From Megasphaera cerevisiae DSM 20462 (GTDB lineage: Bacteria; Bacillota; Negativicutes; Veillonellales; Megasphaeraceae), in NCBI RefSeq assembly GCF_001045675.1, contig NZ_LEKT01000028.1, forward strand, positions 1 through 34,819: a DNA stretch of 34,819 nt. The letters run 5' to 3'. This document shows positions 31,384-34,819 of the stretch, piece by piece (within the stretch, counting starts at the first letter, position 1; each line of letters starts with the position of its first letter). A model generated the notes under the pieces. The model saw only the letters and a program-made list of their open reading frames with translations. It was not told the origin of the DNA and searched no databases. The position numbers and the translations under genes are program-made.

Positions 31384-33561
31384 ATGAAAATCATAAAGCG
31401 CAACGGTGCAGAGGAAGTTTTCAAGGCAGATAAAATTATTAAAGCGATCAGCAAGGCCAATGCTGTTGTTGATGAAAAATATCGTTTGAGTGTTGTACAG
31501 ATCAGTCGTATTGTTGAAATGGTAGAAACTATGTGCAGGGAAATGCCGCATGCAGTGAATGTAGAAGATATACAGGATTGCGTGGAAAATGGAATTATGG
31601 GACACCATGCTTTCGAAGTTGCGCGGGAATATATTACGTATCGATATATACATTCTCTTATGAGAACGAGAAATACGACAGATGATAAAATATTGAGCCT
31701 TATCGAATGTAACAATGAAGACGTAAAACAGGAAAATTCCAATAAAAATCCCACAGTTAACAGCGTACAGCGGGATTATATGGCCGGTGAAGTCAGTAAG
31801 GATCTTACTATGCGCTTAATGCTGCCCAAAGATATCGTCAAGGCGCATGAAGAAGGGATCATACATTTTCATGATGCAGACTACTATGCGCAGCACATGC
31901 ATAATTGCGATTTAGTCAACTTGGAGGATATGCTGGAAAATGGTACTGTTATCAGCGGTACACGGATTGACCGGCCACATAGTTTTTCAACGGCCTGCAA
32001 TATTGCAACTCAAATTATTGCGCAGGTTGCCAGCAGTCAATATGGCGGGCAGAGTATTAGCTTAACCCATCTTGCTCCGTTTGTCGATGTAAGCAGACAA
32101 AAAATTCGCAAAAACGTTCAAGAAGAGTGTAGGATGCTGGGAGTACAGTTTTCTTCTGAACAAATAGAAAAGGTTGTTCATGGCCGGCTTCTTGAAGAAA
32201 TCAGCAGAGGCGTACAGACGATACAGTATCAAGTGGTTACGTTGATGACGACAAACGGACAGGCTCCTTTTGTTACGGTATTTATGTATCTCAACGAAGC
32301 ACGGAATGAACGTGAAAAAGAAGATTTAGCCATGATTATTGAGGAAATGCTGCAGCAGCGTATCCAAGGCGTGAAAAATGAAAGCGGCGTTTGGATTACG
32401 CCTGCTTTTCCGAAGCTGATATATGTTTTAGAACCGGATAATTTGAAAAAGGGAACACCGTATTTCTACTTGACGCAATTAGCGGCCAAATGTACCGCGA
32501 AACGAATGGTACCGGACTATATAAGTGAAAAAATTATGCTGCAAAATAAAATTGATGAAAATGGAGACGGGCATTGTTATACTTGCATGGGATGCCGCAG
32601 TTTCCTTACGCCGTATGTAGATCCGAAGACTAAAAAGGCTAAATACTATGGGCGCTTTAATCAAGGGGTCGTAACGATCAATTTGGTGGATGCGGCATTG
32701 TCCAGTCATGGAAATATGGATGCGTTCTGGAAAATTTTTGATGATCGGTTGGAATTATGTCATCAAGCGCTGCTGTGCCGCCATAATCGCTTGAAAGGGA
32801 CGAAGTCTGATGCGGCTCCTATTCTTTGGCAATATGGTGCTTTGGCGCGTCTGGATAAGGGAGAAACGATCGACGCACTGTTATATGGCGGCTATTCGAC
32901 GATTAGTTTAGGATATGCCGGGCTATATGAATGTACCAAGTATATGACAGGAAAATCGCATACAGATCCGCAGGCGACCCCGTTTGCCTTATCTGTTATG
33001 CAGCATATGAATGATGCATGTGCTGCCTGGAAAGCAGAACATAATATTGATTTTAGTCTGTATGGGACACCATTGGAATCGACGACCTATAAATTTGCCA
33101 AATGCTTGCAGAAAAAATTTGGTATCATCGAGGGAGTAACAGATAAAAATTATATTACGAACAGCTATCATATGCATGTAACAGAGCCGGTAGATGCATT
33201 TACGAAACTGAAATTTGAAAGCCAGTTTCAGCGGCTTTCTCCTGGTGGTGCCATAAGCTATGTGGAGGTACCAGATATGCAGCATAATCTGGAAGCGGTA
33301 GAAGCGCTGCAGCAGTTCATTTATGATAATATTATGTATGCCGAACTAAATACGAAATCCGACTATTGTCAGGAATGCGGGTTTGATGGCGAAATTCGCA
33401 TTGTTGAAAGTGATGGTAAACTTGTATGGGAATGCCCTAAGTGCGGAAATCGGGATCAGAATAAATTAAATGTAGCGCGGAGAACCTGCGGCTATATCGG
33501 GACTCAGTTTTGGAATCAGGGAAGAACTGAAGAAATTAAGGACAGAGTAATGCACTTGTAG
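31384..33561 (+). CDS. nrdD: Anaerobic ribonucleoside-triphosphate reductase
   Basis: Class III glycyl-radical enzyme making deoxynucleotides without oxygen, 725 residues. The ATP-cone regulatory domain is at about 1-90 (starts MKIIKRNGAEEVFKADKI). A catalytic region follows with HFHDADYYAQHMHNCDLVNL and CYTCMGCRSFLTPY. Near the C terminus CQECG and CPKCG form the zinc site, followed by RTCGYIGTQFWNQGR, in which Gly 703 is the expected radical site. GGAGG lies 8 nt before the ATG at 31384. The activase gene follows 9 nt after the stop. Likely regulated by NrdR. Confidence 0.97.
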   Translation: MKIIKRNGAEEVFKADKIIKAISKANAVVDEKYRLSVVQISRIVEMVETMCREMPHAVNVEDIQDCVENGIMGHHAFEVAREYITYRYIHSLMRTRNTTDDKILSLIECNNEDVKQENSNKNPTVNSVQRDYMAGEVSKDLTMRLMLPKDIVKAHEEGIIHFHDADYYAQHMHNCDLVNLEDMLENGTVISGTRIDRPHSFSTACNIATQIIAQVASSQYGGQSISLTHLAPFVDVSRQKIRKNVQEECRMLGVQFSSEQIEKVVHGRLLEEISRGVQTIQYQVVTLMTTNGQAPFVTVFMYLNEARNEREKEDLAMIIEEMLQQRIQGVKNESGVWITPAFPKLIYVLEPDNLKKGTPYFYLTQLAAKCTAKRMVPDYISEKIMLQNKIDENGDGHCYTCMGCRSFLTPYVDPKTKKAKYYGRFNQGVVTINLVDAALSSHGNMDAFWKIFDDRLELCHQALLCRHNRLKGTKSDAAPILWQYGALARLDKGETIDALLYGGYSTISLGYAGLYECTKYMTGKSHTDPQATPFALSVMQHMNDACAAWKAEHNIDFSLYGTPLESTTYKFAKCLQKKFGIIEGVTDKNYITNSYHMHVTEPVDAFTKLKFESQFQRLSPGGAISYVEVPDMQHNLEAVEALQQFIYDNIMYAELNTKSDYCQECGFDGEIRIVESDGKLVWECPKCGNRDQNKLNVARRTCGYIGTQFWNQGRTEEIKDRVMHL

Positions 33562-33570
33562 GAGAAAAAA

Positions 33571-34068
33571 ATGAACTACGCCAATATAAAGTTTTATGAT
33601 ATTGCTGATGGTCCCGGTGTCCGGGTCAGCCTCTTTGTTTCTGGATGTACGCATCATTGTAAGGGGTGTTTCAATCCAGAAACGTGGGATTTTGAGTATG
33701 GAGAGACATTTACGGAGAATGTACAAAACCGGATCATGGATGCTGTTGCGCCATCATATATCAGCGGGCTTACCTTACTGGGAGGCGAACCCATGGAGCC
33801 GTGTAATCAGCTTGAACTGGTGAAATTTCTCAGCAAGGTAAAAAATAAGTATCCTCATAAAACGATCTGGTGTTATACAGGATATACGTATCCGAATGAT
33901 TTTAAAGATGGGGGCAGGGCATATAGTAACGTGACAAAGCAGATGCTGTCTTATATAGATACACTTGTAGATGGTGAATTCAAAGAAGAATTGAAAGACA
34001 TATCCTTACAATTTAGAGGATCAAGCAACCAGCGCATCATACAACTTAAAAGGAAGAGTTCTGTCTGA
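33571..34068 (+). CDS. nrdG: Anaerobic ribonucleotide reductase-activating protein
   Basis: A 165-residue radical SAM enzyme that generates the glycyl radical on NrdD. The cluster motif CTHHCKGC gives Cys 26, 30 and 33, preceded by DGPGVRVSLFVSG and followed by the SAM-contacting LLGGEPM. AGGAG precedes the ATG. Last gene of the nrdDG unit, closed by the terminator at 34126. Confidence 0.96.
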   Translation: MNYANIKFYDIADGPGVRVSLFVSGCTHHCKGCFNPETWDFEYGETFTENVQNRIMDAVAPSYISGLTLLGGEPMEPCNQLELVKFLSKVKNKYPHKTIWCYTGYTYPNDFKDGGRAYSNVTKQMLSYIDTLVDGEFKEELKDISLQFRGSSNQRIIQLKRKSSV

Positions 34069-34125
34069 CTGTGTTTTGACTTATCTGTTTTATTAAGAAA
34101 CGCAATATATTAGAACCCAATAATG

Positions 34126-34175
34126 GAGCTGTAACAAGATGAGAAATTTCTTATTTTGCTATGGCTCTTTTTTTT
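34126..34175 (+). terminator. Intrinsic terminator of nrdDG
   Basis: A long hairpin, GAGCTGTA at 34126-34133 pairing with TATGGCTC through G-U pairs, continuing CAAGATGAGAAA with TTTCTTATTTTG after one mismatch, then eight T. Confidence 0.85.
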
Positions 34176-34322
34176 GGTATGGTGAATCAAAGTCTCAGAC
34201 AAGGTCGAAGAAATACATGTGAATTTGCATTTGATGGATATTTTATGATTAATGTATGAAATTGACCATCTCAATATAATAAGTTTTGCTTATTATATAT
34301 TTATATATTATCAAAAATGTGA

Positions 34323-34328
34323 TATAAT
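34323..34328 (+). promoter_or_regulatory. Possible extended -10 promoter of the copper receptor gene
   Basis: TGATATAAT gives an extended -10 with TATAAT at 34323-34328; no clear -35. The leader would be about 140 nt. GATAA repeats at 34335-34346 might be a metal-regulator site, but this is weak in such AT-rich DNA. Confidence 0.4.
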
Positions 34329-34381
34329 TTTAACGATAAAGATAATTAAAATCAAAATAAAGCAATGCTTTGTGTAAATTA

Positions 34382-34415
34382 AAAAAAGTTATGTATAGAC
34401 ACTCATAACTTTTTT
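34382..34415 (+). promoter_or_regulatory. Hairpin in the leader of the copper receptor gene (attenuator candidate)
   Basis: AAAAAAGTTATG at 34382-34393 pairs perfectly with CATAACTTTTTT at 34404-34415 (12 bp, 10-nt loop). The T run in the 3' arm makes it terminator-like. It lies between the predicted promoter and the gene's ribosome site. Confidence 0.5.
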
Positions 34416-34475
34416 AAGAAGGAGGGAAGGGAAATTTTAGTAGTAGAGAAAATAAAAAATGCATAAGGAGAAAAG

Positions 34476-34819
34476 ATGAAAAATAGAATCATTAGTGTAT
34501 GCGTATTAATAATATCATTTTTAGTGACGGCACCGGTTTTAGCTGATACAGATGTTGGAACAGATGTGGATGAAAAGTCTGACAGTGAGATAAAGGAAGA
34601 AAAAAACAAGGAACATTTAATATTCACGTTTGATCATGAAATTGTTGTAACTGCACCTAAGACAAAAGAGCCTTTAAAGGTGGAAACAGATCCCCGACAT
34701 CCGCGCCAACCTATACCTGCGGCAGATGGGGCCGGATACTTGAAAAATATACCGGGTTTTTCTATGGTACGAAAGGGAGGTACTGGAGGAGATCCTGTTT
34801 TTCGTGGATTGGGGGGGGG
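34476..34819 (+). CDS. TonB-dependent copper receptor, OprC/NosA type (N-terminal part, cut by window end)
   Basis: A signal peptide (MKNRIISVCVLIISFLVTAP, cleavage near VLA) is followed by an acidic stretch and the start of the receptor plug. VVTAPKTKEPLKVETDPRHP, RQPIPAADGAGYLKNIPGFS and RKGGTGGDPVFRGLGG match the recognisable plug pattern of OprC/NosA copper receptors. AAGGAG lies 5 nt before the ATG. The frame runs to the window end through nine G at 34811-34819, so most of the plug and all of the barrel are missing. Expected role: copper uptake across the outer membrane. Confidence 0.85.
   Translation, partial: MKNRIISVCVLIISFLVTAPVLADTDVGTDVDEKSDSEIKEEKNKEHLIFTFDHEIVVTAPKTKEPLKVETDPRHPRQPIPAADGAGYLKNIPGFSMVRKGGTGGDPVFRGLGG

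Overview
The window looks like a piece of a Negativicutes chromosome, that is, a Firmicute with an outer membrane, most like the Megasphaera/Veillonella/Dialister group. It combines outer-membrane genes (TonB-dependent receptors and a porin-like barrel) with Firmicute regulation: a CIRCE operator, S-box (SAM-I) riboswitches and strong intrinsic terminators. It also has strict-anaerobe genes (class III ribonucleotide reductase, a flavodiiron protein, small ferredoxins). The genus is inferred, not proven.

Layout. Bases 1-3449 hold the 5'-truncated remainder of a very large outer-membrane gene: a TonB-receptor plug and barrel fused to a porin-like second barrel. It is split by a frameshift near 2090, where AT-richer DNA begins. 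Bases 3747-4422 hold a CIRCE-controlled hsp20. Bases 4596-14492 hold a sulfate assimilation operon behind a SAM-I riboswitch: cysK, sulfate-binding protein, cysT, cysW, cysA, an AprA-like and an AprB-like APS reductase, cysD and cysN. Bases 14775-15105 appear to encode a free-standing structured RNA. Bases 15156-20783 hold a second S-box operon with two tandem riboswitches, an SsuA/SsuC/SsuB-type sulfonate importer, an enolase-superfamily dehydratase-like enzyme, a DUF1847 protein and a cupin. Bases 20903-24821 hold a further importer of the same family with two binding lipoproteins, one of them MetQ-like. Bases 25101-26538 hold a frameshifted flavodiiron protein and a ferredoxin. On the minus strand, 29578-26647 holds tandem S-boxes driving an aminotransferase and a trans-sulfuration enzyme, with a decayed MocR-type regulator next to it. 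The right end has a YihY-family membrane protein, nrdD/nrdG behind NrdR-like boxes, and the start of a TonB-dependent copper receptor (OprC/NosA type) cut off by the window end in a run of nine G.

Together the middle 25 kb is a sulfur-acquisition and methionine/cysteine island: sulfate and sulfonate uptake, activation and reduction to sulfite, cysteine synthesis, and methionine-linked PLP chemistry. No sulfite reductase gene is present. Three of its transcription units are controlled by SAM.

The most unusual feature is in the S-box leaders. Four of the five complete riboswitches are preceded by a tiny reading frame of 10 to 16 codons. Three of these carry tandem Cys codons (I-[M/I]-C-C), and in all four a hairpin starts at or within a few codons of the stop codon. 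This suggests a composite leader that could read cysteine supply by translation and SAM by the aptamer. It is an inference from the sequence and I know of no description of it.
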